A stretch of DNA of 64,000 bases from Achatina immaculata (GCA_009760885.1 CM019691.1:25419314-25483313), one strand, 5' to 3'; shown: positions 43,161 through 54,404, counted from the stretch's first letter. Notes: generated by a model not told the origin, from the sequence alone. Numbers and translations are program-made.

Positions 43161-43524
43161 CAATGCGTCTCCTGAGTACCCGAATCAACAACGCTTTAGA
43201 CGCACATATGGTCATTTCTACATATGTATGAGATATGTTCCTACTGAGGCGATTGTGTATTTTACACTATCAACCGATGTACCAGAAGACACTATCGTTG
43301 GTATACTGTAAAGCGGGATAAGCTGCCCACGTTCTGGTGTGCATGCAAGGCTAGGAAAGCATTACGACTCAAGAAGTTCTTTTCTGTTTTTAGATTATCA
43401 TCTTCCTGTACCCGTTCTTGTTTCCTCGGTCCTCTTTTTTTTTTTTTTTTGAGAAACGCGAAAGATTAAAACAAAACATTCCAACAGTCGGTATAGTTAT
43501 ACGTATAGATTTAAACAACTGAAT
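43161..43524. other. no recognised feature; T-run
   Basis: A T homopolymer lies near 43436-43450. Unassigned. Confidence 0.5.
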
Positions 43525-43568
43525 ATACACAAAGCCACTGCAGTAAAGATGTGATAACAAGATGCTGT
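43525..43568 (-). repeat. short dispersed block (inverse of 22975-23020)
   Basis: aagccactgcagtaaagatg and tgataacaagatg are the reverse complement of the block just 3' of the Penelope-like element. Confidence 0.7.
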
Positions 43569-43608
43569 TGTCTTACAACTTTCTTACAACCTTAATCTTT
43601 ACGCCATC

Positions 43609-43614
43609 CTGTTC

Positions 43615-43659
<45 letters not shown>

Positions 43660-43778
43660 AATGTAAGTGTGTGGGAAGAATGAAAGATGGAGTGATGAAG
43701 GGCAGAATGTAAGACAGGCCTGCGTGCCCAATTCTTTACCCTTGAAAAATAAAGATTATTTATTCATTCATTCATTCA

Positions 43779-43818
<40 letters not shown>
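43609..43818 (+). repeat. (CT)n - 3'-tail module - (ATTC)n - (CT)n
   Basis: Same architecture as 18327-18481: (CT)n, gaagggcagaatgtaagac, aaaaataaagattatt, (ATTC)n, (CT)n. Here it meets LINE-G in place of LINE-C. Confidence 0.85.
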
Positions 43819-43820
<2 letters not shown>

Positions 43821-44185
43821 CCTTCAGTGCCCACTACACATGGAGTTGCTGGTGGCAAAAGATTTCCACTTCTGTCGGTCCTTCGCCATTTTCTTAGCCC
43901 CCTCCCATATCAATCCTATGTTTACCAGCATTTTCTCTTCTGTACGTCTCCATGTCTCTTTTGTCCGTCCCATGCTTCTTTTAACCCGGTGGAGTCTACA
44001 TCAAAGCTGCTCGTGCTAAAGATTCGTCTTTCACTCTCATCGTGTGACCAATCCATTGCCACCTTCTCCTTTCAGTCACGGTCTGCCTTTCATTATTTCT
44101 ACTTCAACTCCTTTACTTCCCATCCTGTTTTACCATTAAGTTGTTCGGTCGTTGTTTTTTTCTCTCTACAGGACTGTATATAAAG
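43819..44185 (-). mobile_element. LINE-G 3' fragment
   Basis: By position and partial motifs the minus strand corresponds to an RT C-terminal tail (a RRRWQWIGHTMR-like region followed by basic text). It shares gatttccacttctgtcggtc with 51815-51950. 5'-truncated and decayed. Confidence 0.65.
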
Positions 44186-44884
44186 GCTGCACATTTATCC
44201 ATATATGCCGCACCGTTTACAAACACTTAAGTGGAAATCGTTATTTACGAAGTAAATATACAAAATGCAAAACCAAGAATGGATATGCTACATAAAAAAC
44301 GGAACAGCATCTGTATTACATAACGGCTGTGCTCTGGTGGCAAACATTCATCGTCTAACAATTCATCGTGTGTCGCATGGTCTGCCATAAAGAAACTTTA
44401 TTTTGCCCATACATAATTTTATGTCGAGGCTTCTCTGTTAGTTTCGGGACATTAAGTTTTTTTTTTTTTTTTTGGCGAAGATGGCGTCGTTGGCTCTTTG
44501 CTCCAATCCCCCACACTGGGGGGACCAGGCTGCTAGTTTCGTCTGACCCCTATCCGTGCAGACCTTCTCAGCTTGGCTGAACCTACTAAGCGTAGAACTC
44601 CCACTGGTATAGCCCTGGGGGAGGGGGGGTGGCCTGAGAGACACAACATCGAAGAGCATATATAGGAAACTGGTGTCACCAGCCAGAGAGAGAAGGTTAT
44701 GAATAGGGTGGAATGAAGGCGAACTTTAATCTGCGACAGAGAGCCTTAATGGCTCGGAAAGCCTAGAAACTGAAAAGCCTATAGTTTAAAGACAGCGGTC
44801 CAACAACTGGCAACATTTTACTTTAGTAAAGCCTTCAATGTATTCCAACAGTAAAACTCTTCATAAAGTGATTCGCTCTTCTTC
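44186..44884. other. no recognised gene; T-run
   Basis: A T homopolymer lies at 44457-44474 and a G-run near 44622-44630. Unassigned. Confidence 0.5.
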
Positions 44885-45530
44885 ACCTTCTTCTTCTTCT
44901 TCTTTCTCCTTGCAACTGCGACCTGGTGTTCACTGCAGCCAATGAAGTAAATATGTTCCGGCAAAGCATCGTGTCAGCTTGGGAGCGGGTCACTGCAGCT
45001 ATTCTTTTTCCAGTCTGTGAGTGGAGCTTAATAGCAAACGGTGTGCAATGCTTCTATGGCGGATTCCGTCACCATGGGGGCTATGGCGAACCCTGTCCCG
45101 GTATCCAGACTGGGACTGCTACTGGGGCTACAAGCGGAGAGATGGGACAGTCTTGTCCACCTATGTTCGCCAGCCTTGACGCCAGTATGTTATTTATGTT
45201 CGCCAACCCTGACGCTAGTATGTCATCTATGTTCGCCAACCCTGACGCTAGTATGTCATATATGTTCGCCAACCCTGACGCTAGTATGTCATATATGTTC
45301 GCAAACCCTGACGCTAGTATGTCATCTGTGTTCGCAAACCCTGACGCTAGTATGCCATCTATGTTCGCTAGCCCTGACTCTAGTATGACATCTATGTTCG
45401 CCATCCCTGATGTTAAATGCCATCTATGTTCGCCAGCCCTGACGCTAGTGTTCGCCGATCTTGACGCCAGCATGTCAGCTATGGGCTCTCTGGTTGCCTA
45501 AATGGATTAGCCTTTTCACCCGCAGTGATT
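44885..45530 (+). mobile_element. dispersed repeat S1, copy c with internal array
   Basis: Shares gcatcgtgtcagcttgggag, cgggtcactgcagct, caccatgggggctatggcga and ccctgtcccg with the other copies. The S1 3' motif (attagccttttcacccgc) lies beyond a 33-bp array, so the array is inside the element. Confidence 0.85.
45158..45475. repeat. 33-bp minisatellite, about 10 copies
   Basis: The unit is atgttcgccaaccctgacgc plus tagtatgtcatct. Edge units are diverged. Sibling S1 copies have this sequence zero times (b) or once (a, d). The MFANPDASMSS translation is a by-product of the 11-codon period. Confidence 0.95.
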
Positions 45531-46103
45531 TGGTTAATCAAAGGTTTCTTAATGAACGGAGGATTAATAAAATATTCTCTGATGTCAAAATCACAATTCT
45601 GATTTCTTCAGTTTGTTTTTTTTTTTTCCTTTTTTTGACTTTAATTATTTCTTTTCTAATTCAATTCCGGTATTATCTCATACGCTAACGAAGTGGATCC
45701 CCAACTTTTTCATGTAGCTGATGTCTAAAACCAAACAATAATCGCGTCCCCATAAACCCTACCACTGTGTATACGCTGAAAACTTGTCATATATTCCTAG
45801 CATTCTATATAACTCACTTACTTATTACAGTTATCCACAATTAAGTGGGAGAAATTGCGTCCACTACACAAAGCTCTCGATGTCTGTGACTGACTAGGCT
45901 GCAGAATTACTGCAGGAGAGTGAGCAACGTTTCCTGCTCAATGATTCTTCCAACGCACTGCCATCTTGAAGTCGGAATGGCAGCATCGCGTGATGACATG
46001 GCTAGGATTGTATGTTCTCTTCAATAACGGGTTTCTGACAGATCTCGAACGATGCAAAATGAACCTTAACCTCTGATGGCTGAAAACTGCAGAGTCGTTT
46101 GAT
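45531..46103. other. unassigned; possible decayed hAT end near 45686
   Basis: gtggatccccaactttttca near 45693 resembles a hAT terminus, but no partner end was found. Confidence 0.35.
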
Positions 46104-46200
46104 ACATCATCATCATCATGTGCCATGCCAGATGGCGTAGACCGTCTTGCTCCACCACAAATCTCGGTCCTCAACATTTTTTAGTAACTCTGTTGCTGAT
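46104..46200 (-). mobile_element. LINE-F 3' end with (ATG)n tail
   Basis: The minus strand ends in (ATG)n, preceded by a short RT-tail-like text (RTEICGGARRSTPSGMAH). The layout matches the 3' end of LINE-E. Confidence 0.55.
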
Positions 46201-46314
46201 TTCGTTGGACTCGCGCTTCAAAAATCTTTAGATGTTTGCGAAATGGCGAAAGAATCGAGGTTCGACAAGGCTGCAAGTTCTTCTGCAAAATTATGATCAC
46301 CTTCATTAATAATC

Positions 46315-46668
46315 AAGGAAAATACTCGGCATAAAGTGGAACGAATTCAAGAACAACGCAGAGATAAGGCAGATGAGCGAACAACAACCTGTCTCACTGG
46401 TTATCAGAAAAAGGAGATGGACATATATCGGTCACGTGATGAGAAGAAACAGAGAATCCCCCCCCCCCAAAAAAAAAAGCTATCAAGTAGAAAACCACAT
46501 GCCGAAGAAAAAAGAGACTGATCATGTGAAACTCTAAAGAGAACATTGTTAAAAGAGGCCAAATTAGTAGGCATAGAATCCCTTGATGAGACTGAAAAGC
46601 TCGCAAAAAAAAAAAACAGGAAAACTTAGCGAACTATCATGTGAGTCCTATGTGGCGTTTAACGGCAC
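46315..46668 (+). mobile_element. LINE-A 3' fragment
   Basis: Begins at aggaaaatactcggcataaa, corresponding to RKILGIKWNEF, and continues through the GHVMRR region to tttaacggcacgggaaaga. C- and A-runs at 46460-46478 break the frame. Confidence 0.9.
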
Positions 46669-46819
46669 GGGAAAGATAACAGTGATAAATATCAACAGAA
46701 AAAAACACCCAGAAAGAAAATGCGAATGCACGAACTGCCATTAGACCTAAGATAACTCTTCTCCCACAAAGACAGTTGTTGAGCCATACAAACTTGAGCA
46801 ATGAACTGACACTTACTTG

Positions 46820-47030
46820 GATCCTTTACACTGGTGGATGCCAAATGGGGGACAAGAACCCACTATGGCTAGGTTAGCTAGAAAATATTTAGCACAGCAG
46901 CCACTGATGTCCCCTGTGAACGTTAGTTTTCAGTATCTGGATATATTCTTAATGTTAACAAAAATAGCATTCTTTGAACGACCACTGTAAATAAACTGCT
47001 GTGCTCATGCAATAAGCTGAATAGTTTAGC
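46820..47030 (+). pseudogene. hAT transposase C-terminal fragment
   Basis: The frame carries DPLHWWMPNGGQEPTMARLA and RKYLA. After a one-base shift near 46900 it continues as AATDVPCER, a stop (TAG at 46924-46926), then FSVSGYILNVNKNSIL and TVNKLLC. This is the WW...LARKYL...ATSVPCERxFS signature of the hAT dimerisation domain. The catalytic region is absent. It may belong to a larger decayed element at 46690-47100. Confidence 0.8.
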
Positions 47031-47045
47031 TGTCAGTGAGTCAGT

Positions 47046-47482
47046 TATCTTTCATCTTCATACCATTTTAAAGGCAGCATTATTGATATAACCAATCAAA
47101 GTGCTGGACTAATTTGCACTGTGATGTAAGGTTGTTTTTTTAGCCTTTGACCAATTAGCGTTTCATTGCATACTCAGTTATTTATGTACACAAAATTGTG
47201 ATTAAACTGTAATAATTTAACGTCCGCAGCTTTATGTTAGAAAGTAGCATTGAGCTATTTTTGCTTTATAGAACAATATTAATATGCTGGAAGGAAATAC
47301 ATAAAATTTCCATAAATATGCAGTTAATTTCGATTAAACATTTTAATCCTGCTATTAATTTTGATTACACTTTTTAATTCGAACAACTGTTCCAGTACCC
47401 TTTAAACTTCTAGCATCAAATCGTTATATGGATTTCATTTTTACTTCAATTCATACTTTTACTTTCTGCACTAACATATATT
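47046..47482. other. no recognised feature
   Basis: AT-rich; possibly the 3' part of the hAT remnant, but no terminal repeat was recognised. Confidence 0.45.
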
Positions 47483-48232
47483 CTTATATCCTTCCCGTGC
47501 CGTTAAACGTCACATAAGGCTCGCAAGGTAGTTCGCCAATTTTTCCTGTTTTCGGCGAGCTTTTCAACCTCATTAAGGGATTTTATGCCTATTACTTTGG
47601 CCTCTCTTAACAATGTCCTCTTTAGAGTTTCACGTGGTCTGCCTCTTTTTCTTTGACCTGTTGTGTTCCACTGGACAGCTTGTTTTTGGAATTCTCTGGT
47701 CATCACGTGACCAACATATATCCATCTCCTTTTCCTGATCACCCATGATACTGTGTGTTGTTCGCTCATCTGTCTTATCTCTGCATTGTTCTTGAATTCG
47801 TTCCACTTGGTGCCAAGTATTTTCCTTAGGCATTTGTTTTCAAAAGAGTCTAATTTCTTGTCTATTTCTTAGTTGTTTTCCAACTTTCGCATGCATAAAT
47901 GAGGGTGGATATTACATTTGAACTGAATTGTCTTAACGTGGTTTTTGTGCTTATAAATTTTGAATTCCATATGTTCTCAAGATTCTTGAAGATCGATGCT
48001 GCTTTTGTAATTATAACTCTAACTGCCTTTCTGGTGTCACACTGATCGACTTCTTCAACATCTGTCCCTTCTACGTGTATTTTTCCATTTTGATTAATGG
48101 GAATTTTCATTATTTTTGTTTTGTCCTTGTTAATTTCAAGTCCTATTCTGCTAGCCAGTGAAAACAGGATATCTGTTTTTTCTTGCATGGAATTCACATT
48201 ATTACTGATGTCATCAGCAAAATCAAGATCTG
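47483..48232 (-). mobile_element. LINE-A 5'-truncated copy
   Basis: Minus-strand copy ending at the shared 3' motif. It reads GHVMTREFQKQAVQWNTTGQ, RKRGRPRETLKRTLLREAK and NSMQEKTDILFSLASRIGLE. Deletions remove LGSYIDQDG-like text and part of the FADD region. 5' truncation is at about 48232. Confidence 0.93.
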
Positions 48233-49569
48233 ATACTGATGTGGGCAGTATAGTCTGGTGGCCTTGGTTTCAAATGCTGTGTTTGCAATCTCACTACCCA
48301 TAAAGGGGGAAGCAGAGGGGAATTATATGTGTGTATGTGAAAAAAAAAGGGGGGGGAGATGAAATCATTGAAAAAACTATAATGTTATGATCAAATCCTA
48401 GTCAGATGGCGAGGCATAAGCCCAGAATCCTCGTCCCTCATCTCGCCCCCCCCCCACCCCCAAGCACAAAATAATTAATCTAACACCTGCTGATTCTAAG
48501 AGGCTTCAACAATTTGAAATCATTACATTTTGGCACGTAAGTTTTTTTTTTAAAAAACATCTTGTTTTATGTTTTCGGAGGTCTTATCACAAAATAATTA
48601 TCATCTCTATCCACGTCTCTGAAAGAAGCCATTCATTTGTCCCTTCCCGCGTAGGCTCACAAGCGTGGTGAATCACAACTAAATTTTTTTTAAATCCTAC
48701 ATACCGAAAGCTTTTATATCTCACATACCCAAAACCCGTGAAAACTCCGTGATTTAGAATACGCTAATTGCTTCTTCTATGACGTCAGCAGCTGTGACCC
48801 TAAACTCTGGTGGCTAAAATGGTATATCTTTCCAGTGGAAGGAACAAGAAAAGCTGTTGCTAGTCAGGAAGTACCTAGGGGGCCTTCGGGCTGTCTTGTG
48901 GAGCAACAACAACAACCACACAAACAAACAAACAAAAGTGAATAAGGCCAGGCCTGATCTGCAATGTCTGCCCCTATAAGAGAATGAACCTGAAAAGAAA
49001 CTCGGCCGCTGCAATGTATAGCGGTGAAATATATTTTTTAAAAGACGTTAAGAGACCACGGTTACAGGCTTTGCAAATGTTTGAATGACAGGTGAGGTAA
49101 AAATGAGCCCCAAAACTGCGTATGCTTGTAGGAGTGTTCTAGTTTTAGTTGGTTTTTTTTTTCTCTCCTGCTCTTCTTTGTCAAAGAGTTTCCTGGGCTA
49201 TGCCCGCCCATGCAGAAAACCCCTACCGCGCGTCTGATGCATATTTTAGCTTCATATGCTGTTGCAGATTCAGGTGCCTGTCAGTTACCTCCTCAGCTGC
49301 CTGTGAGTTACCTCCCTTCAGACCAGTTCCACACTGTGGTAAATATATACTGCATCAAAACCGGCGGGGAATACTCGGGGAGGCCTGAGCTGCTTTCTTC
49401 TATAGCAATTACATCCATACATAATTCCAATGCCGGGCTGTTTCTAGGTAAGTGTTTCCCTGGTTCTTTACACAGTGCATCAGGCCATCTTTGTTTTCCT
49501 CTTGATGTTCATCTCATGATCGTCCATTATCATGCATTAAAAACTTGAGATGTTATTATTATTTTTTTT
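48233..49569. other. no recognised gene
   Basis: Unassigned. G- and C-runs near 48349-48356 and 48448-48462. Short ORFs only. Confidence 0.45.
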
Positions 49570-49810
49570 TAACTAGAATAGTGGAGGGTTCGAATCCCCA
49601 AACTCGCGGGATTTTTCTTCCGACCAATGCGGCCCCGAGCTCAACCCAGCCTCGTAAAATGGATACCAGAGAAAATCTGGGAAGGGAAGGCAGCGAGGAA
49701 AGGAACCGGCCACCCTACCTCATGCGCTGATGGTCCAGCATAATGACGTCTCTAACGCTTCATCCCCTACGGCATTTGCTATGGGACTACCTTTACTTTC
49801 ACTTTTTACT
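49570..49810 (+). mobile_element. tRNA-derived SINE, 5'-truncated
   Basis: A perfect pol III B-box, GGTTCGAATCC, lies at 49577-49587, as the T-arm end of a tRNA-like head, and no A-box is visible upstream. A GC-rich body follows (ccgagctcaacccagcctcg, aaggaaccggccaccctacc) and ends near a ttactttcacttt stretch. Confidence 0.6.
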
Positions 49811-50344
49811 TTACTAGTTTAAACGTAATTTTATTTCTGTTACGTCATTCACTGTATCTGTTTTCTTTTAAAATAACAAAACTCTAGAGATAACAGTCTC
49901 CGAAACGATTCCCGTGCGATTTCCGAAACTGAAGACGGCGGCCATATATTTTCACCGCGTCAGCGCTCGGGCGGTGCAGCAGTAAATATGGGAACTCCGC
50001 ACGCCTCTTTGGGGGAAAACTGCCTCAGAAGGCCGAGAATATCCGCATGCACGACAAGGTGCACTGAATTACACTGAATGCAGTCGGTGTACGCAGTGAA
50101 ACATCGGATCTCATATGCATTCCAGCTCCCACGTATGTGAGACTTGGCCCTTGTGCATTGTGGGTAGTCTAGAGAAAGTAAATATCCGTGCTTACTTCTG
50201 CTTATATGCGCAACATGTCAAGACAGACCTAGCGGACTTCTATTCGGTTTAGATCAGTGTGAAAATAACAACAGTGAATCCACAACATTCGGTTAGATTC
50301 AGATTATGTTAGTCAGAACATCCGATCACGCAGCCACATAATCG
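49811..50344. other. no recognised feature
   Basis: Includes a GC-richer patch (49940-50060) without an identifiable gene. Confidence 0.45.
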
Positions 50345-50471
50345 GATACAGTCTTATTAATAGTCATAAAATAACATAAATCTGACCAGCAGTCATACAG
50401 TCACACATAATATGACCAGTGGTCAAACAGTCACTTATAATGTGAGCCGTAGTCATAAGTTGGCGGCCTGG

Positions 50472-50608
50472 TTAGATTTTGTTTAATCCTCTTTACTAGG
50501 GAACCTTCTTCAATATTAAGTTCTCGTATCCTGTTTGTGTCCATGATATTTGAAGGACTCTTCTGTGGCATTTATATTCAAAGGCACTGATGTGTTTCTC
50601 AGCTGTTG
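50472..50608 (-). mobile_element. LINE-B internal fragment
   Basis: Covers NAFECKCYRRVL...ISWTQ to IEEGWLVKRIK-like text on the minus strand, with short deletions. It lacks the 3' tail. Confidence 0.85.
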
Positions 50609-50680
50609 ACATAACACAGTCACCGAAACTTGTGAATTCGAAAAGAAGAATAAAAACCTATCAGCCAAAATGTCAGTTCT

Positions 50681-51247
50681 GTATAGTCACACCGAGTTCA
50701 GTCCACTGTGTCATTGCTAAGATCTGTAATCAATCTTTATAGCCAATGGAATAACCTACTAATGTTGTGTTTGTTGGTCTGAGGTTTATACTCGTATAGT
50801 CACACCGAGTTCAGTCCACTATGTCATTGCTAAGATCTGTAATCAATCTTTATAGCCAATGGAATAACCTACTGCTGTTGTGTCTGTTGGTCTGAGGGTT
50901 ATACTCGTATAAGTCACACCGAGTTCAGTCCACTGTGTCATTGCTAAGATCTGTAATCAATCTTTATAGCCAATGGAATAACCTACTACTGTTGTGTCTG
51001 TTGGGCTGAGGGTTATACTCGTATAGTCACACCGAGTTCAGTCCACTGTGTCATTGCTAAGATCTGTAATCAATCTTTACAGCCAATGGAATAACCTACT
51101 ACTGTTGTGTCTGTTGGTCTGAGGGTTATACTCGTATAGTCACACCGAGTTCAGTCTACTGTGTCATTGCTAAGATCTGTAATCAATCTTTACAGCCAAT
51201 GGAATAACCTACTACTGTTGTGTCTGTTGGGCTGAGGGTTATACTCG
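50681..51247. repeat. 113-bp tandem repeat, 5 copies
   Basis: Copies start at 50681, 50794, 50907, 51021 and 51134. They contain tcacaccgagttcagtccac, tgctaagatctgtaatcaat and ccaatggaataacctact. Only a few substitutions separate the copies, so the expansion is recent. Confidence 0.96.
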
Positions 51248-51449
51248 TATAAAAGTTTATGATTTGCAAGCTGAACATAATGGCCTTACCAGTTGTCTTT
51301 AATATCACCAGGTGGGTCTTGACAGAAAGAGTGAAAGAGAGAAAGTGAATATATTCACAACAAAAGTTAATGTTGAAATGAGAACAATAAACAACAAAGT
51401 TTTAAAAAAGGTAAAATCTCCATTTTCATGCCATTAAAGCATATTGGGG

Positions 51450-51679
51450 ATATTGTGTTAGGCCCATATTTCCAAGACCTTCAGCACATGAAACTGTGAT
51501 GCTGGTAGTATCACGCCCGGCCTCATTTACATTCCCAGATTTATCTGGCACCTATTTTTAGAGGCTGGGTAGATCCCTGAGCGTTTATGGTGTGGTGGTG
51601 ATAGAAAAGGAACTTGAACCCGGTACAACCGGACTGGTGGACTGAGTTCCTAACCATTCAGCCAACTAGGCTGCCAAAC
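51450..51679 (-). mobile_element. tRNA-headed SINE
   Basis: The minus strand starts at 51679 with a tRNA-like head: A-box region tggctgaatggttagga (51664-51648) and B-box gggttcaagttcc (51621-51609). The body contains aggccgggcgtgata and ends near 51450. The body matches 29191-29335. Confidence 0.75.
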
Positions 51680-51808
51680 AACAAAGTACATTATATACAT
51701 AAGATTCCATGAATAATAATCCACATTGAATGTGCTAGAACTGCACAGCAGATATTTTATAAACTCTCAATGGAATTTACTTTATACGCATAATCTGATC
51801 GATGGTCA

Positions 51809-51945
51809 CATCTCCTTCTTGTTCTTTCAGTGTCCAAGTCACATGGGCCTACTTGTAGCAAGAGATTTACATTTATGTCGGTCCTTCTACCTTCTTGGCT
51901 GTCTCCCATGTCAGTCCCTTGTCTACCAGCATCCCCTCTGCACAA
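51809..51945 (-). mobile_element. LINE-G 3' fragment
   Basis: Shares gtgtccaagtcacatgg, gagatttacatttatgtcgg and tccttct with the LINE-G end at 43819. Truncated at both ends, inside the 30-bp array. Confidence 0.65.
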
Positions 51946-52085
51946 TGGCCAGACAGTCACATATAATCTGATCATGGGTCACACAGTCATATAAGTCTGT
52001 CCAGTAGTTATACTGTCACATACAATCAAACCAGTAGCCGCACACTTACATATAATCTGACCAGTAGTCGGATTAGTCACTTTTC

Positions 52086-52509
52086 TGCGCTGTGACAAGA
52101 CGGTTTATCTGATAAAATGGGCAAAAGGATTCCCCTAGATGGCTCTTTTTTTTCCTGCGGACAGAATTTTTGGAAAAAAAAACACGTACATGAGAAACAA
52201 AGTAGAAATTAGCGCACTACAATACTTCATACGTATCAAGCCGCGCTTTTTTTCGGTCGGTGCTTCGTGCGATAAACAGTTAAATCTTTTCCACTCGAGT
52301 TGTGTTGCAGAATAATGCGTATCAAATACACTGAGACAAGTTTCCAGGCTGCGAAGTTTTCATACGGGCAATATCCGAAACTATTTACGCTACAATGAAA
52401 GCATGAAGTAACTGGAACGGAAGCATTTCCCGCATGAAAGGCGGCCGCCAACCGTGACAGCTGCTGTGGGCAGAACTTTATTTCCTTCCTCCCTCGCCTT
52501 CTTTACCCA
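52086..52509. other. no recognised feature
   Basis: Unassigned. A minus ORF at 52236-52451 has no recognisable domain. Confidence 0.5.
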
Positions 52510-53000
52510 GATCATCAACAAGGACCCTCTATTTCTATCCCGGGCCTTTTCTTCCTACCGTCTCCATGTGAGTCTACTCCATCTACAGATCTAATCGTCT
52601 GTTTTTTTAATCTCCGCTTTCAGACTCCTTCGCCAGATGTTTCTATTCCTTTCATGTTTCCTCCTTCCCTGGGGATTCCAGGTGAGAGATTGTCTGGTTA
52701 TGTTCGTGGCAGGCTTTCGTAGTGTATGCCCTAACCATCTCCAGCGTCATTTCATTATCGTTTCTTCCACTGTGAGCCGGTTCGTTTTGTTTTTTGTTTT
52801 TTTTTTGCCGTAGCTCTTCATTACTGATGGTATCTGGCCATCTAATCTAAAGGATCCCCCTTAGCTAGGTGTACACGAAGGTCTGCAGTGTCCTGGTACG
52901 TTTGACTGATGCAGTCCATGTTTCTGATCCATAGAGAAGGACCGATTTGACGTTTGTGCTGAAAAGTGTAAGTTTTGTTGCTAGAACTTCATATAGGCGA
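52510..53000 (-). mobile_element. LINE-H 3' fragment
   Basis: The minus strand encodes RT C-terminal text: LATKLTLFSTNVKSVLLYGS, ETWTASVKRT and IRWPDTISNEELR, then RWRWLGHTLRKPATNITRQS and LTWNPQGRRKHERN. Stops interrupt it. A different family from A-G. Confidence 0.85.
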
Positions 53001-53159
53001 CAGTGAAAGTGGAAGAAACATTTCAGAGTGAGTTCCAAAAGAGGCCCCCTTCTAACATACAAACACACTCTTTACGATGCCTTATGATAAAGTCATCCGC
53101 AAGCCGAAGATATCCTATGTCGAAAATTTCAATAATAGTAGTAATGGACGTAAACATTG

Positions 53160-53468
53160 TCTGTCCAATCTCCTGTAACTGCGAACTGTTGTTCTTCGCA
53201 GCCGATGCTGCAGAGGTGCTGAGGCACAGCATCGTATCGGCGTGGGAGCGGGTTATGGCAGCTAATTTTCAGCCCCGAAGTACCAGCCAGAAAGCAGGGA
53301 GGTGTGCACTGCTTCTTGTAACAGACTTCACCACCGTGGGGACTATGGCGATCCCTGTCCCGTTAGCCAGGCAGGTGGGACAGGGTCTTGGTCAATTATG
53401 GTTCGCTAACCCTGACGCTAGCAGCATATCAGCTATCCATCGGATAAGCGTCTTCACCCCTTGTAGGT
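53160..53468 (+). mobile_element. dispersed repeat S1, copy d
   Basis: Carries gcatcgtatcggcgtgggag, cgggttatggcagct, caccgtggggactatggcga, ccctgtcccgttagccagg and aagcgtcttcacccc. It has a single copy of the unit ttcgctaaccctgacgctag that is amplified in copy c. Confidence 0.87.
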
Positions 53469-54035
53469 AAACATGTAATAGTTACCTTCGCCCTTCTGTT
53501 TCGAATACGAAGCCGAGTTACATGATAACAGGCTGTCTGTCAACACTGGCGACTGAGCATGCAGCATACAGAAGATATCGTAAGTCTGGATTACCGCAAA
53601 AGGCAGTGGTGAAATCGTGATCGGATTCTCGTCAGTCAGGATTCGAGAAACACTTGTACAGTCACGTAGAATCCTGTGATAATATGGTTCGAAACAGCGC
53701 CACATGCTGAATTTTTTGCCGTAGTAAAACTATTGGTGCTGAATTCCTGGCTTTAATTTTAAAAAGCTATGTGGTTTTTAAATTACGAGCAAGTAAGTAC
53801 CGGATCTCGGGGCGTGTAACATAACAAAGGCCAAATCTTCATGAAAAGCCTTCAGATTTCGCTGCATTAATGCCATCTTGTCAATGCTCCAGAGAATTGC
53901 AACGTTTTTTTTTCAAGAATAATTGAAGGAATAAACAGGAAATATTCCTTGAGATATGCCGAGTTCCAGTAATTCGTTTATCAAACGCAGGACGTTTGAT
54001 ATTTTCCTGCAGGCCTTGTCTGATATCTCTCGTTC

Positions 54036-54082
<47 letters not shown>

Positions 54083-54404
54083 AAATGATCAACAAATCCT
54101 GAGGTTAAAAAAAAAGACAAACTAACGCCCTAGCTCTTTCTTATTCCAGCGGTCAAGCTTTCGACCATTCACAATCTGGAGTACTTTATCGCTAAAGAAG
54201 GAGATAGCTGTATTGTCCGGATTTTCGAAGTTTCGTCCTCGAAATCAGGACCGATACACATGTACATTGACAGCTCTTTTTCTTTTTTACAGTATAGTAC
54301 ATGTATCTGAAAGATCAGCATTCTTTTAGTAATCTTCGAGTATTTTTTTTTAAATGTGATCAAACAAGCTTTGGAGGGAAAAAAGAATTCTTCATTACCT
54401 CAGG
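53469..54404. other. no supported gene; (CT)n at 54028-54075
   Basis: A (CT)n microsatellite lies at 54028-54075. The minus ORF at 53454-53705 lacks recognisable motifs and convincing splice sites. Confidence 0.5.

Larger units (their letters stand above)
50345..52085. repeat. about 30-bp minisatellite, interrupted
   Basis: Units containing agtcacatataatctgacca and gtagtca occur at 50345-50465, once at about 51785-51808, and again at 51945-52085. Between them lie a LINE-B fragment, a 113-bp array, a SINE and a LINE-G fragment. The array is probably an old one broken up by insertions. Confidence 0.65.

Noticed and set aside
44926..45501. 191-codon protein with MFANPDASMSS repeats
   Set aside because: The repeats are the 33-bp array inside S1, and the flanking text is S1 in one arbitrary frame.
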